DNA of 64,000 nt. Source: Luteibacter sp. SG786. GTDB taxonomy: Bacteria; Pseudomonadota; Gammaproteobacteria; Xanthomonadales; Rhodanobacteraceae. A program made the translations under genes and the position numbers. Below the pieces are notes generated by a model. The model ran no database searches. It was not told the origin of the DNA and was given only the letters and a program-made list of their open reading frames with translations. Positions 44,022-52,848 of the stretch are shown in pieces (the stretch's first letter is position 1; each line of letters starts with the position of its first letter). The stretch is taken from NCBI RefSeq assembly GCF_011759605.1, contig NZ_JAAOYX010000003.1:484107-548106 (forward strand). Reading direction: 5' to 3'.

Positions 44022-45443
44022 TCAGAGGATCGGGTCGAAAAGGCGGGCGACATGGAGCGCCACGCGACGGAAATAGGAAAGCCGGCGATAGTCGTTGGGA
44101 TTGACTTCATCGCTGTTCGCGAAGTCGTTCTCCAGCATGGCTTCGACAGACGCGGCGAATGCCTCGTCGACATTCAATGCCGAGATCTCGAAATTGAGGC
44201 GGAAACTGCGGTTGTCGAGGTTCATGCTGCCCACCACCGCCGTGTCGTCGTCGATGAGCATCACCTTCTGGTGCAGAAAGCCCTCGCGGAAGCGGAACAT
44301 GCGAATGCCCGCCAGCGTGGCCTCGTGTGCGTAGAGCGTGGACGCCATGAACACGGTGCGATGGTCGGGGCGGTCCGGTATGAGAATGCGTACGTCCACT
44401 CCACGGAACACGGCGAGCCGAAGCGCGCCGAACACGGCCTGGTCGGGAACGAAATAGGGCGTGGTGATCCACAGGCGTTTCCGCGCGGCATGGATGGCCT
44501 GGACGAAGAACAGCGAACAGCTTTCCTGGCGGTCGGCGGGGCCCGTCGCGACGATCATGGTCGCCGCCCGGCCGCAACGCTCCGGCGGCGGCGAGGACGG
44601 CGGCCGTTGTCCGGTCACCCAATACCAGTCCTCGGCGAACACGCGTTGCAGATCGGCCACGGCCGGGCCTTCGATCTCCATGTGCGTATCGCGCCACGGC
44701 GCGAGAGGGGGCTTGTCGCCAAGGTATTCGTCGCCCGCGTTCAAGCCGCCGACGAAGCCGCGTACGCCGTCCACGACCACCACCTTGCGGTGGTTGCGAA
44801 AGTTGAGCTGGAAGCGATTTCGCCAGCGGCGCGTGGCGAAGCGGTGGACTTCCACGCCGCCCTCGCGCAACGTGCCCACGTACGTGTCGGGCAGTGCATG
44901 GCTTCCTATGCTGTCGTAGAGCAGGCAAACCTTCACGCCTGCCGCGGCGCGCTCCAGCAGCGCGTCGCGCAGGCGCCGCCCCAGGGCATCGTCGTGGATG
45001 ATGAAAAACTGCACGAGCACGTAACGCTCGGCACGAGCGATGGCGGCGAACATCGCGTCGAACGTAGCCGCGCCGTCCACGTGGAGAAGGAGGGCGTTCC
45101 CCGCATGCATGGCCGTCTGCAACATCCTGCCGATTGCGTCGTAGCGCCGGTCCGCGACAGGCATGGATCGTGACAGGAGGCGGAGGCGACCATGTCGGAT
45201 GGCTTCCTCATGCAGCATGAAGAAACGGGCCTGCCGTTGCCGGTGCAGGTCGACATAGCCGCCGAAATGGCTGGCGCCCAGGAACAGGTAGGGCACCAGC
45301 GTCACGTAAGGCAGCAGCACGAGCCCGAGCACCCAGGCGAAGGCACCCTGTGCCGTGCGGGTGTGCATGACCGCGTGCATGGCGGCGAATACGCCCGCCA
45401 CATGAAGGCAAAGCGCCGCAACGGCAACCAGGCTTGCGATCAT
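44022..45443 (-). CDS. cls: Cardiolipin synthase (phospholipase D superfamily)
   Basis: A 473-residue enzyme that joins phosphatidylglycerol molecules to cardiolipin at the inner membrane. Two hydrophobic segments near the N-terminus (residues 1-60) anchor it. Both HKD motifs are present: NHRKVVVVDG (HxKxxxxD, about residue 216) and HQKVMLIDDD (about 394), each with downstream Gly/Asn residues of the active site. ATG 45443 begins MIASLVAVAALCLHV. It sits 22 bases after the FAD oxidoreductase gene. Confidence 0.93.
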   Translation of the reverse strand: MIASLVAVAALCLHVAGVFAAMHAVMHTRTAQGAFAWVLGLVLLPYVTLVPYLFLGASHFGGYVDLHRQRQARFFMLHEEAIRHGRLRLLSRSMPVADRRYDAIGRMLQTAMHAGNALLLHVDGAATFDAMFAAIARAERYVLVQFFIIHDDALGRRLRDALLERAAAGVKVCLLYDSIGSHALPDTYVGTLREGGVEVHRFATRRWRNRFQLNFRNHRKVVVVDGVRGFVGGLNAGDEYLGDKPPLAPWRDTHMEIEGPAVADLQRVFAEDWYWVTGQRPPSSPPPERCGRAATMIVATGPADRQESCSLFFVQAIHAARKRLWITTPYFVPDQAVFGALRLAVFRGVDVRILIPDRPDHRTVFMASTLYAHEATLAGIRMFRFREGFLHQKVMLIDDDTAVVGSMNLDNRSFRLNFEISALNVDEAFAASVEAMLENDFANSDEVNPNDYRRLSYFRRVALHVARLFDPIL

Positions 45444-45465
45444 GCGCGCCCGGCCTCCACGCCGC

Positions 45466-46860
45466 CTACCTGGCGGCAGCCCGCGGGTTTTCCTCCGCCA
45501 GGAGCATGTCGGCGATACCCTGGGCCTGTTTGCGTATCTCGGGCATTGCCGTCGATTCCCACAAGGCTCCGCGCAAGAGGCTGCCGATGGCGAAGAGGTT
45601 CGTTCGCGGCCGGCCGTTGCCGTCGAGCAGGTGACCGTCCGGCACGGCGGCGAAGCCCATGCCCAGGGGGTCCGGCGTGGCGATGCCGTCGATCACCATC
45701 TGGCGGACGAGGGGGTGTTCCGTGCGCTGCGTGTCTGTGTTGAGGCCCACGGTCTGGATCACGACGTCGTAGGCGTCGGTGGAGTCGCCGCCACCGGGCT
45801 GCGCGTGTACGACCTCCAGCGAGCCTTCGAGCGACAGGCGTACCGAACGCATGCGTCCGCGCGAGCGGGTGAAGCGTCCTTCGGCCTCGAGCGCGGCGAC
45901 CTGTGCGGCCACCTGCGGTGGCATGCGATGGCGCGCGCGTTCCCACGCCCAACGCGCGTGGCGCAGGAAGCGGGAACGCTCGCGCATCGGCAGATCCCGC
46001 CACAGCGATTGCGTGTGCGGGCGCATGCCGTCCACCACCGTGCGCCAGTCCTCGGCGAGTTCCGTCACGTCGCGCAGCCGGCGCATCCACACGCGCAGGT
46101 TCGGGTCGTCGCGCATCGATTCGATCAACTCCCCGCCATCGTCGTGCGGGGCCGAGGCGGCGGCCAGGTGCGGTTCCGGCAGCTTGCCGTGCCGCGACAG
46201 CGCATCGAAGTGGGCGTTCGGCCAGCGGGTCGACAGTTCCAGCAGGACGTCGACGGCGGTCAGCCCCAACCCGATGACCAGCACGCGCAGCGGGCGCTCG
46301 TCCGGTTCGGCCGAGGCGAGGAACGGCCAGGGGTCGGTGACGTACCTTCCGCTGGCGATCGCCGCGTCTTCCACGCCCGGCAGGGGGCGCGGCGGCAGCG
46401 AGCCGATGGCCAGCACGGCGGCGTCCGCGCGCGAGGATTCGTCGCCGTAGCCGATGACGATGCCGTCATCGGAGGGAATGATCGATTCCGCCGCGAACGG
46501 CATGATGTTGACGTCGTGGCCGAACGAGCCGGCGTTCTTCACCGCTTGCTGCACCCGCGACTGCAGGAAGTCGCCGTACATGCGCCGCGGCAGGAAATCC
46601 GAACCCTTCACCGTGGGGTCGAGGGACTGGGCGTATTCGAGGAAACCGCCAGGCTTGCTGACGAACATGCCCATGGAAGCGGCGCGTACGTTGAGCAGGT
46701 GCCGTTGCGACGGCGTGCCATATGCAACGCCCCGGCCGGCCACGGGGCCGCCGGTGTACCAGTCCAGGTGGAGCGGCTGTCGCGTGCGCCGCTCGAGCAA
46801 CTCGCTTGCCAGCGTCGCCGCCGCTGCGCCACCGCCGATGATGGCGACCTTCTGAAACAT
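45466..46860 (-). CDS. FAD/NAD(P)-binding oxidoreductase (YdhS/NAD_binding_9-like)
   Basis: A 464-residue flavoprotein beginning with VAIIGGGAAAATLASELL (FAD-binding), a second Rossmann-type motif VLVIGLGLTAVDVLLEL, and ATG-like LAIGSLP between them. It resembles the YdhS/NAD_binding_9 group of lone oxidoreductases of unknown substrate. It is next to the cysteine-dioxygenase-like gene, 47 bases upstream, which suggests a role in thiol or amino-acid oxidation (inference). GAAGGA occurs ten bases before ATG 46860. No N-terminal export signal. Confidence 0.82.
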   Translation of the reverse strand: MFQKVAIIGGGAAAATLASELLERRTRQPLHLDWYTGGPVAGRGVAYGTPSQRHLLNVRAASMGMFVSKPGGFLEYAQSLDPTVKGSDFLPRRMYGDFLQSRVQQAVKNAGSFGHDVNIMPFAAESIIPSDDGIVIGYGDESSRADAAVLAIGSLPPRPLPGVEDAAIASGRYVTDPWPFLASAEPDERPLRVLVIGLGLTAVDVLLELSTRWPNAHFDALSRHGKLPEPHLAAASAPHDDGGELIESMRDDPNLRVWMRRLRDVTELAEDWRTVVDGMRPHTQSLWRDLPMRERSRFLRHARWAWERARHRMPPQVAAQVAALEAEGRFTRSRGRMRSVRLSLEGSLEVVHAQPGGGDSTDAYDVVIQTVGLNTDTQRTEHPLVRQMVIDGIATPDPLGMGFAAVPDGHLLDGNGRPRTNLFAIGSLLRGALWESTAMPEIRKQAQGIADMLLAEENPRAAAR

Positions 46861-46907
46861 TGCTTTGGTCCTTCGCCCGATGGGTGGGGTGGAGGGCCGT
46901 GAGACCG

Positions 46908-47486
46908 TCAGGCCGTCAGGCGTCCCGCGATAATCGATTGCCTCGGTCGTGCGATCCAGTGTCCGGACGGACCGGGCTGCTCATACGCGAGGTACTGTGC
47001 CAGATCGCCACCGTACACGTGAAGGGTGAGCGCTGTGTCGTGCCGCGACAAATTGCGGCAGCGATGGGCATGGTGGTCGGTGGCTTCGAACCAGGTGGCG
47101 TCGCCCGGTCCCAGCCAGGTGCGGCCCACGCTGCGCAGCGAATGGTCGGTTTCGCCCTTGTCGAACGACTCGACCTCCAGCGCGCCCGAGATCGTGGCTT
47201 CCAGACCCCAGAGGCCGCCGTGGTCGTGCACGGGAGTGGCATAGCCCGGTGGCCACGCCAGGACCAGAACGCTTACCGGAGGGCGCGACCGATCGGCGAG
47301 CAGCCAGCGCTCGAAGCCGCGCCGACGCTCCCGCAGCGGGCCCAGGGTGTCCGCCAACTCCGCGCTGCGGCCATGCAGGACGCTGCCCAACTCGCGTCCC
47401 ATGGAGGCGAGGTCAGGATGTGGCACGTCCGACAGGTCGAACGCGATGTCCCGCAAGGTTCTGATGATGGAAAAACGCTTACCCAT
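46908..47486 (-). CDS. Cysteine dioxygenase-like cupin protein
   Basis: A 192-residue protein whose cupin core carries PVHDHGGLWGLEATISGALEVE, with the HxH metal ligands and a Glu, and a third His in HHAHRCRN. This is the cysteine dioxygenase type I (CDO) layout that binds iron and oxidises cysteine to cysteine sulfinate. The third ligand and the tail YGGDLAQYL fit the family, but related thiol dioxygenases act on 3-mercaptopropionate. Start ATG 47486 lacks a clear ribosome-binding site. It heads the operon with the FAD oxidoreductase, cls and the esterase. Confidence 0.8.
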   Translation of the reverse strand: MGKRFSIIRTLRDIAFDLSDVPHPDLASMGRELGSVLHGRSAELADTLGPLRERRRGFERWLLADRSRPPVSVLVLAWPPGYATPVHDHGGLWGLEATISGALEVESFDKGETDHSLRSVGRTWLGPGDATWFEATDHHAHRCRNLSRHDTALTLHVYGGDLAQYLAYEQPGPSGHWIARPRQSIIAGRLTA

Positions 47487-47662
47487 GGCGGGCGCCCGCT
47501 GATACGACTGGCGGGGAGTGGATCATGCGGATCGTTAAACCGTCGTAACTCCTGTCTTTCGGAAGATGTTCGAACGGGTCCTTAAACCCTTTCGCACAGC
47601 CCCGCATCGAAGCTGCGACCGCCACCCCGGGGGCGGTCGTTCCGACCACGGAGTGCCCTGCC

Positions 47663-47947
47663 ATGTTCTTTCTTACCTCGCTCGTCGTCCTCGCCGTCGG
47701 CTTCTGGCTCGTCTTCGCCTTTGTCGGCATGGTGTTGAAGCTTGTATTCGGCATCATCGGCGGCTTGTTCAGCCTTGTCGGCAGCATTCTCGGCGCCGTG
47801 ATCGGTGGCGTGGTGATGCTGGCGCTGGCGCCGGTGGTCGCGTTGGCGCTGCTTCCCGTCCTCCTGCCGGTGGGCCTCCTTGCCCTCATCGTCTGGGCCG
47901 TGGCCCGGGCCAACCGGAAGCCCGACGTGGTAGTGATGCCTCGCTGA
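47663..47947 (+). CDS. Small hydrophobic membrane protein
   Basis: A 94-residue protein that is almost wholly hydrophobic, with three closely spaced membrane segments (VLAVGFWLVFAFVGMVLKLVFG, IIGGLFSLVGSILGAVIGG, VALALLPVLLPVGLLALIVW; each given as the core) and a short basic tail. GGAG lies before the ATG. I do not recognise a family; it resembles proteins annotated only as membrane protein. A G+C-rich hairpin follows at 47966-48022. Confidence 0.6.
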   Translation: MFFLTSLVVLAVGFWLVFAFVGMVLKLVFGIIGGLFSLVGSILGAVIGGVVMLALAPVVALALLPVLLPVGLLALIVWAVARANRKPDVVVMPR

Positions 47948-47965
47948 AAGGCGGCGTGCGGGAAG

Positions 47966-48022
47966 CACGCTGGCGCGGGAAGGGCATCCCTTGAGGCCCT
48001 GTCCGCGCGCCAGCGCGCTTTT
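47966..48022 (+). terminator. Imperfect hairpin after the small membrane protein
   Basis: GCTGGCGCGG near 47969-47978 pairs imperfectly with CCGCGCGCCAGC (48003-48014), and four T follow at 48019-48022. A bulge is required, so it is a weaker call than the other terminators. Confidence 0.4.
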
Positions 48023-48034
48023 GCGCAGGGCCGA

Positions 48035-48691
48035 TCAGCCCTTCCTCAGGTCGAAACTCACCGGAATGCGCGCCCACGCGCGTACCGGCTTCCCGCCCGC
48101 CGTGGCCGGCTGGAATCGCCAGCGGGCCAGCACCTGCTCCCGCGCGGCCTTGTCGAGCACGGCGTGGCCGCTACTACCCTCGACGACGACCTCCAGCGGT
48201 TTGCCCGCTTCGTCCACCAGCACGCGCAACATCACCGTGCCTTCCATGTGCGCCAAGATGGCCACGCGCGGGTAGGTAGGCGGTGGCGCGGCGACGTATG
48301 CCAGGGTGGCCTCCACGGGCGCGGAGGACTCGGCCGGCGGCGCGGCCTCGACAGGCACCGGCACCGTGGGGGCTACCGTTCCCTCATCCGTCGGCACCAC
48401 GGCCACCTGTGGCGGCGCGCTCACGGGCTTGACCACGGGTGCTGCCCGCGCGGACCGGGGAGGCAGGGGCTTGAGCAGGACGGGCGGCGGCGGAACGATC
48501 TTCGGTTCGGCGGGATGGTCGATCAGGCGCAACGCCTGCGGCGAGGGCGTGGCGACCGACAGCGTGGCGGCGACAGGGCGCAGCGCGGCAAGAAGCGCGG
48601 CGGCGTTGAGGGCGATCGCCGCGCTCAAGGCGACGATTCGGGCGGTATCCGGATGGACTCCGGCGACGGGCTGCGGACGAACGAACGACAT
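48035..48691 (-). CDS. TonB family energy transducer
   Basis: A 218-residue protein with one N-terminal membrane segment (about residues 18-38), a long Pro/Val/Ala-rich periplasmic span (PPPPVLLKPLPP and following) and a C-terminal TonB domain (YPRVAILAHMEGTVMLRVLVDEAGKPLEV ... ARWRFQPATAGGKPV; key motif YPxxA...G). TonB proteins transmit proton-motive force to receptors, two of which are in this window at 27039-29471 and 55888-58914. ExbB/ExbD are not nearby, so pairing with a particular receptor is unknown. ATG 48691 has GGAGG upstream. Confidence 0.9.
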   Translation of the reverse strand: MSFVRPQPVAGVHPDTARIVALSAAIALNAAALLAALRPVAATLSVATPSPQALRLIDHPAEPKIVPPPPVLLKPLPPRSARAAPVVKPVSAPPQVAVVPTDEGTVAPTVPVPVEAAPPAESSAPVEATLAYVAAPPPTYPRVAILAHMEGTVMLRVLVDEAGKPLEVVVEGSSGHAVLDKAAREQVLARWRFQPATAGGKPVRAWARIPVSFDLRKG

Positions 48692-48841
48692 GGGCCACCT
48701 CCTGCAACGTGGGGGGAAGGTGATGCGCGGTCGGGAACACGGCCGGTGGGGACCGGCGGGGATCGTGTTCGGGTCCGGAGTCAGGTTAGGCGAGGGCGGA
48801 TGTTCCGCACAAGCGCCGTGTGGCGGGAACGGACGCCCGGC

Positions 48842-49669
48842 TCAGTGCGCCACGAGCATGGGCACGTCGGATTGCATGAAGAGGAAGCGTGTGGTGCCGC
48901 CCAGGACCATCTCGGAGAGGCGCGAGCGCCCCCAGGCGCCCATGACGATGAGATCTGCACCCTCGGCATGCGCGGTGTCGAGCAGCGCGGGACCGGGTGC
49001 GGAAAGTGCTTTCTCGTCGAGACGGCGAACGTCGGCCTTCACGCCGTGGGAGTCGAGCCAGCCGCAGATGTCGGAGTCGGGCAGGGCGCAGGTACCGACG
49101 TCTTCGTCGCGGCTGCCGTCGATGACCGTGACCCGCGTTGCCTTACGCAACAATGGCAGCGACGAGCGCACCGCCAGCGCGGATTCCCTGCTGCCGCTCC
49201 AGGCCACCAGCACGTGTTCCCCCAGGGTTTCGACGGGGGCGGCTTCCGGCACCACCAGCACGCCGCGGCTCGACGCGAACACCGTGCGCGACACGATGCC
49301 GAAACCGACAGGCGCGTCGCCGCGCATCGTCGAGGAGCGTTCCATGACCACGAGGTCGTATCCCGCCGATGCATGCGCGAGCAGCGACACCGTGTCGCCA
49401 TTGCCCACCCGCCACTTGCCTTCCAGGTGCCGCGACGCGAGCAGGGCGGCCCAGTCGGCGGCCACCGCCTTGGCGTCGCTCGCCCGTTGGCGCACGGCGT
49501 CCAGCTGCATGGGCACCGCTTCGGGAACGGTATAGGCGGCTGCGGGCAGATCCACCACGTACAGCGCGTCGAGGCGCGCGCCCAGCCGTGTGGCCATGGC
49601 CAGCGCGGCGCGCAGGCCCGCGCCCTGGGGCGGGAGGCGGCCGATATGCACGAGGAGTTCGAGAAGCAT
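48842..49669 (-). CDS. Universal stress protein with tandem UspA domains
   Basis: A 275-residue protein with two Usp folds. The second ends with the ATP-binding signature GAWGRSRLSEMVLGGTTRF (G-2-G-9-G pattern); the first is a degenerate domain ending VGFGIVSRTVFASSRGVLVVP. Start MLLELLVHIGRLPP at ATG 49669; an earlier in-frame GTG at 49693 is unlikely. Usp proteins rise under stress and bind ATP or stress nucleotides; targets are unknown. Alone on its strand. Confidence 0.87.
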   Translation of the reverse strand: MLLELLVHIGRLPPQGAGLRAALAMATRLGARLDALYVVDLPAAAYTVPEAVPMQLDAVRQRASDAKAVAADWAALLASRHLEGKWRVGNGDTVSLLAHASAGYDLVVMERSSTMRGDAPVGFGIVSRTVFASSRGVLVVPEAAPVETLGEHVLVAWSGSRESALAVRSSLPLLRKATRVTVIDGSRDEDVGTCALPDSDICGWLDSHGVKADVRRLDEKALSAPGPALLDTAHAEGADLIVMGAWGRSRLSEMVLGGTTRFLFMQSDVPMLVAH

Positions 49670-49786
49670 GGCCCATGGAACAACGCCGGGCACGGGGCGG
49701 TCAATGGTCGCGTTGCGCCCCCGAAGCCGCCATGGGCGACCGCCTTGGGCTAACCTTCGCGATCAGGCCACAGGAAGAAAACAACC

Positions 49787-50449
49787 ATGGTTCTCGACAG
49801 CACGCCGCGCTATCCCTTGGGCGAGGAAGTCGCCAGCAGCGTGATCCACGGCATCGGCCTCGTGCTCAGCATCGCCGGACTGGCCGTGCTCGTGGCGTTT
49901 TCGGCCATGTACGGCGGCGCGCGTGCGGTGGTGGCCAGTTCCGTCTTCGGTACCACGCTGATCCTGCTCTATACCGCCTCGACGCTTTATCACTCGATTC
50001 CCGGCGACATGCCGAAGCGCGTCCTGCGCACGCTCGACCATATCGCCATCTTCCTGCTCATTGCCGGCACCTACACGCCCTTCACCCTGCTGGCCCTTCC
50101 GGGCGCGTGGGGCTGGGGGCTGTTCGGCACGATCTGGCTACTGGCGATCCTCGGCAGCGCGGCGGAGCTTGGCTTGCTCAAGCGCTACCGCAAGGCGGCG
50201 GTGGCCATGTACGTGGCGATGGGCTGGGTGGCCGTGATTGCCATCGAACCGTTGCGCGACAACGTGCCCGCCGGCGGCCTCGCGCTGCTGTTCGGCGGCG
50301 GCGTGGCCTATACGGCGGGCGTGCCCTTCTACATGGCGCGGAAACTGCCTTACCACCACGCCATCTGGCATTTCTTCGTGCTCGCCGGCAGCGTGCTGCA
50401 TTACCTGGCGGTGCTGCTCTATGTGATTCCGAACGCGTCGGGGCACTGA
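49787..50449 (+). CDS. Hemolysin III / TrhA-type PAQR membrane protein
   Basis: A 220-residue multipass protein of the hemolysin III (YqfA/TrhA) family, distant relatives of PAQR receptors. About seven membrane segments are visible. Family marks: EEVASSVIHGIGLVLS at the start, ASTLYHSIP, LDHIAIFLLIAGTYTPF with the metal-binding-type His/Asp, and HHAIWHFFVLAGSVLHYLAV near the end. The family was named for hemolytic activity but its members help maintain membrane fluidity. AGGAAG precedes ATG 49787 by about nine bases. It is transcribed alone and is followed by a REPIN. Confidence 0.92.
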   Translation: MVLDSTPRYPLGEEVASSVIHGIGLVLSIAGLAVLVAFSAMYGGARAVVASSVFGTTLILLYTASTLYHSIPGDMPKRVLRTLDHIAIFLLIAGTYTPFTLLALPGAWGWGLFGTIWLLAILGSAAELGLLKRYRKAAVAMYVAMGWVAVIAIEPLRDNVPAGGLALLFGGGVAYTAGVPFYMARKLPYHHAIWHFFVLAGSVLHYLAVLLYVIPNASGH

Positions 50450-50456
50450 ATTGTGA

Positions 50457-50511
50457 TGTAGGAGCCGCCATGGCGGCGAGAATCTACCTCGCCGCTATAG
50501 CGGCTCCTACA
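50457..50511. repeat. Compact REPIN-like double palindrome (GTAG type)
   Basis: Left unit 50457-50479 and right unit 50489-50511 are inverse copies that differ only in the hairpin loop (CAT versus TAT). It lies between the convergent trhA and DUF885 genes, where it may also block read-through. Confidence 0.87.
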
Positions 50512-50524
50512 GGAGCGGCACCTG

Positions 50525-52294
50525 CTATTTCTTTTTCTCCTGCGACGGAATGAATCGCGTGCGCACCGCCTCTGCGAGCAGATCCGGCGGCAGCAGTCCC
50601 TGGGCGATCAGGAAGTCGTTGAAGGCCTTGCGATCGAACTTGTCGCCTAGCCGGGTCTGGGTTTCCGCGCGCAGCTGAAGGATGCGCGTGTAGCCGTAGA
50701 AATACGCCGTGGCCTGGCCGGGCGAGTTCAGGGTGTAACGGTCCAGTTCCTGGCGGGCCATGGGTTCCGAGAGACCGACGTCGTGCACGAGGATGTCGTG
50801 CGCCCGTTCGCGCGTGACCATGCCGAGGTTGAGCATCGGGTCCAGGAACGCGCGGGCCGCACGCAAGAGGCGGAACTGCAGGGCGATGAACTGTCCCGCG
50901 GGCGGCTCGTAGGGCAGCATTTCCGCTTCCGCGTAGAGCGCCCAGCCCTCCACGTTCACGCTGTTGAAGGCGAACAGGCTACGCGTGAGCGACACGCCCT
51001 GTTCCACCATCGCCGCGAACTGCAGCTCGTGGCCGGGCCGGCCTTCGTGCGCGGTGAGCGTCCATGCCGCAGCTTCGAAGGTGAAATCGTCGTACATCTG
51101 CGTCTTGTCGCCGTCGGCCGGCGGATTGCCCGTGGTGAGCACGAAGGTGCCGCGCTGGCCGGTGTTGCCGACGAACGGCGGCGGATCCATGTGCGGCGCC
51201 GGCGTGCGGGCGTTCTCCGCCTCCGAAGCCAGGCGCATCGCCATTTCCCGCTTCGGCAGTTCGACGATGCGCTGGCTGCGGATGATGTCCTCGATCTTGC
51301 CGATCACCGCGTGATAGGTGGGTTCCACCTTGTCTTTTGCCAACTGCTTTTTCTTCAGCGCCTTGAGCACGTCGCGATAGTCGCCGTCGGGCAGGCCTTC
51401 CGCCTTGGCCACGACGGGAGCGAGCATCTGCATCGCGTAGGTGGTTTCCATGAATTCCAGCTGCGCCCGCTCGATCAGTTCGCGGGGCGAGATGTCCAGG
51501 CCCACCTGCTCGAGGTTGTACGCATACAGCGGCTCGGGAAGGCGGAAGTCGGTGCGCGCGTGCGGCAGCACGGTCTTCTTCACCCAGGCGTTGTAATCCT
51601 TGAGTTGCTGGTCCAGCTTCGCCATGGCCTCTTCCGTGCCGGCGATTTTCTTCTCTGCGAACAGCTTGCGGATGCCGTCGACATAGCGCTGCGTGTTGCC
51701 CAGCTTCTGCTCGACGTCGGCTTTCACGGGCCCCAGCAGCGACTTGTCGCCCAGCTTTTCGGTGGTACGGGCTTTCGCCTGGTCCACCAGGGGCGTGCAG
51801 CCCGGCGCCATGCCCACGTAGCACTTCAGACGACCCAGCGCGGCCTTGTTCTGCTCGGGTTTGCTTTCGGCGTTCAGCAGCGAGAACTCGCCGCTGAAGA
51901 CGATCTGTCCGGCGTCGAACCAGGGCAGCAGGTACTTGTCGTTCAGGTCGATGCCCTTGATGCTGCCGTCGATCTGCTTGAGAAGGATCTGAAGGTCCTG
52001 CTTGACGTTGGGGTCCTTTTCTTCGGCGAGCCGCTTCTTCACTGTGTCACGTACTTCGACGAGGGCCGCACGCTGGCGCTTGTTCACGTCCGGGCCGAGA
52101 TCGACGGTCTTTTCGTCGTAGCCCTTCAGGCCGATATCGGTGGCCGATTCGGGGCTGAAGCGGGCCGTGACGTCGAGCAGCGGCTGCGCGTCGGCGTTGC
52201 TGCGGGCGATCCAGGCTGGCTGTGTGGCGGGTTCTGCGTGCAGGCAGCCGACCGTCAGCGTGACGGCGGCAGCGAGCGTGAGTCGTCGGAACAT
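50525..52294 (-). CDS. DUF885 family putative zinc peptidase, exported
   Basis: A 589-residue protein with N-terminal export signal (MFRRLTLAAAVTLTVGCLHAEPA; the Cys could be a lipidation site though TVGC is not an ideal lipobox). The DUF885 domain has TAHEGRPGHELQ, an HExxxH-like metal-binding motif, and VNVEGWALYAEAEM with the third ligand Glu. A few members hydrolyse peptides and some are virulence or cell-wall enzymes, but the role here is open. GGGGAG lies six bases before ATG 52294. Single gene between convergent trhA and the DUF456 operon. Confidence 0.88.
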   Translation of the reverse strand: MFRRLTLAAAVTLTVGCLHAEPATQPAWIARSNADAQPLLDVTARFSPESATDIGLKGYDEKTVDLGPDVNKRQRAALVEVRDTVKKRLAEEKDPNVKQDLQILLKQIDGSIKGIDLNDKYLLPWFDAGQIVFSGEFSLLNAESKPEQNKAALGRLKCYVGMAPGCTPLVDQAKARTTEKLGDKSLLGPVKADVEQKLGNTQRYVDGIRKLFAEKKIAGTEEAMAKLDQQLKDYNAWVKKTVLPHARTDFRLPEPLYAYNLEQVGLDISPRELIERAQLEFMETTYAMQMLAPVVAKAEGLPDGDYRDVLKALKKKQLAKDKVEPTYHAVIGKIEDIIRSQRIVELPKREMAMRLASEAENARTPAPHMDPPPFVGNTGQRGTFVLTTGNPPADGDKTQMYDDFTFEAAAWTLTAHEGRPGHELQFAAMVEQGVSLTRSLFAFNSVNVEGWALYAEAEMLPYEPPAGQFIALQFRLLRAARAFLDPMLNLGMVTRERAHDILVHDVGLSEPMARQELDRYTLNSPGQATAYFYGYTRILQLRAETQTRLGDKFDRKAFNDFLIAQGLLPPDLLAEAVRTRFIPSQEKKK

Positions 52295-52365
52295 GCGTGT
52301 CTCCCCGTTTGAGTCAGCCGAGACTAGCCGTTGCGGCCGGAGCGCGCCAATGTGCCCAATGGCGG

Positions 52366-52848
52366 TCAGCTGAAGAGCAGGGCGACCCCAGCCATGCCGA
52401 TCATGAGGAACGAGATGACGACCTTGGCCAGCATGCCCAGGAGCATGCCCACCCACGTGCCCACACCCACGTGGGCGGAGCGCAACACGCTGGTGCCCGA
52501 CCAGAGCTCACCGGCCATGGCGCCGGCGAACGGCCCCACGATGAGCCCGGGGATGCCGAAGAACATGCCGACCACTGTTCCCGCGCCCGCGCCCCACAAG
52601 GCGCGCGGGCTCGCGCCGATGCGCTTCGCGCCCAGCGACGCGGAGACGAAATCGAGCGCGACGCCGACGGCGCCGACGATGCCGATCGCCCCCAGCCATG
52701 CCCAGCCGAGGTGCCGGTACTGGTCCACGGCGGCCGCCAGCCAGATACCGCCGAAAATCATGGGAATACCCGGGAGCACCGGCAGCACCGCGCCGGCGAC
52801 GCCGCCCACGACCAATGCCGCCGCGAGCAGGTAAAGCGCGACATCCAT
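52366..52848 (-). CDS. DUF456 membrane protein
   Basis: A 160-residue integral membrane protein with about four segments and the DUF456 pattern: GAVLPVLPGIPMIFGGIWLAA near the start and GLIVGPFAGAMAGEL in the middle. The ATG at 52848 overlaps the stop of the upstream lipoprotein gene by one base (TGATG), so translation is coupled. The function of the family is unknown. It ends 72 bases before the DUF885 start. Confidence 0.87.
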   Translation of the reverse strand: MDVALYLLAAALVVGGVAGAVLPVLPGIPMIFGGIWLAAAVDQYRHLGWAWLGAIGIVGAVGVALDFVSASLGAKRIGASPRALWGAGAGTVVGMFFGIPGLIVGPFAGAMAGELWSGTSVLRSAHVGVGTWVGMLLGMLAKVVISFLMIGMAGVALLFS

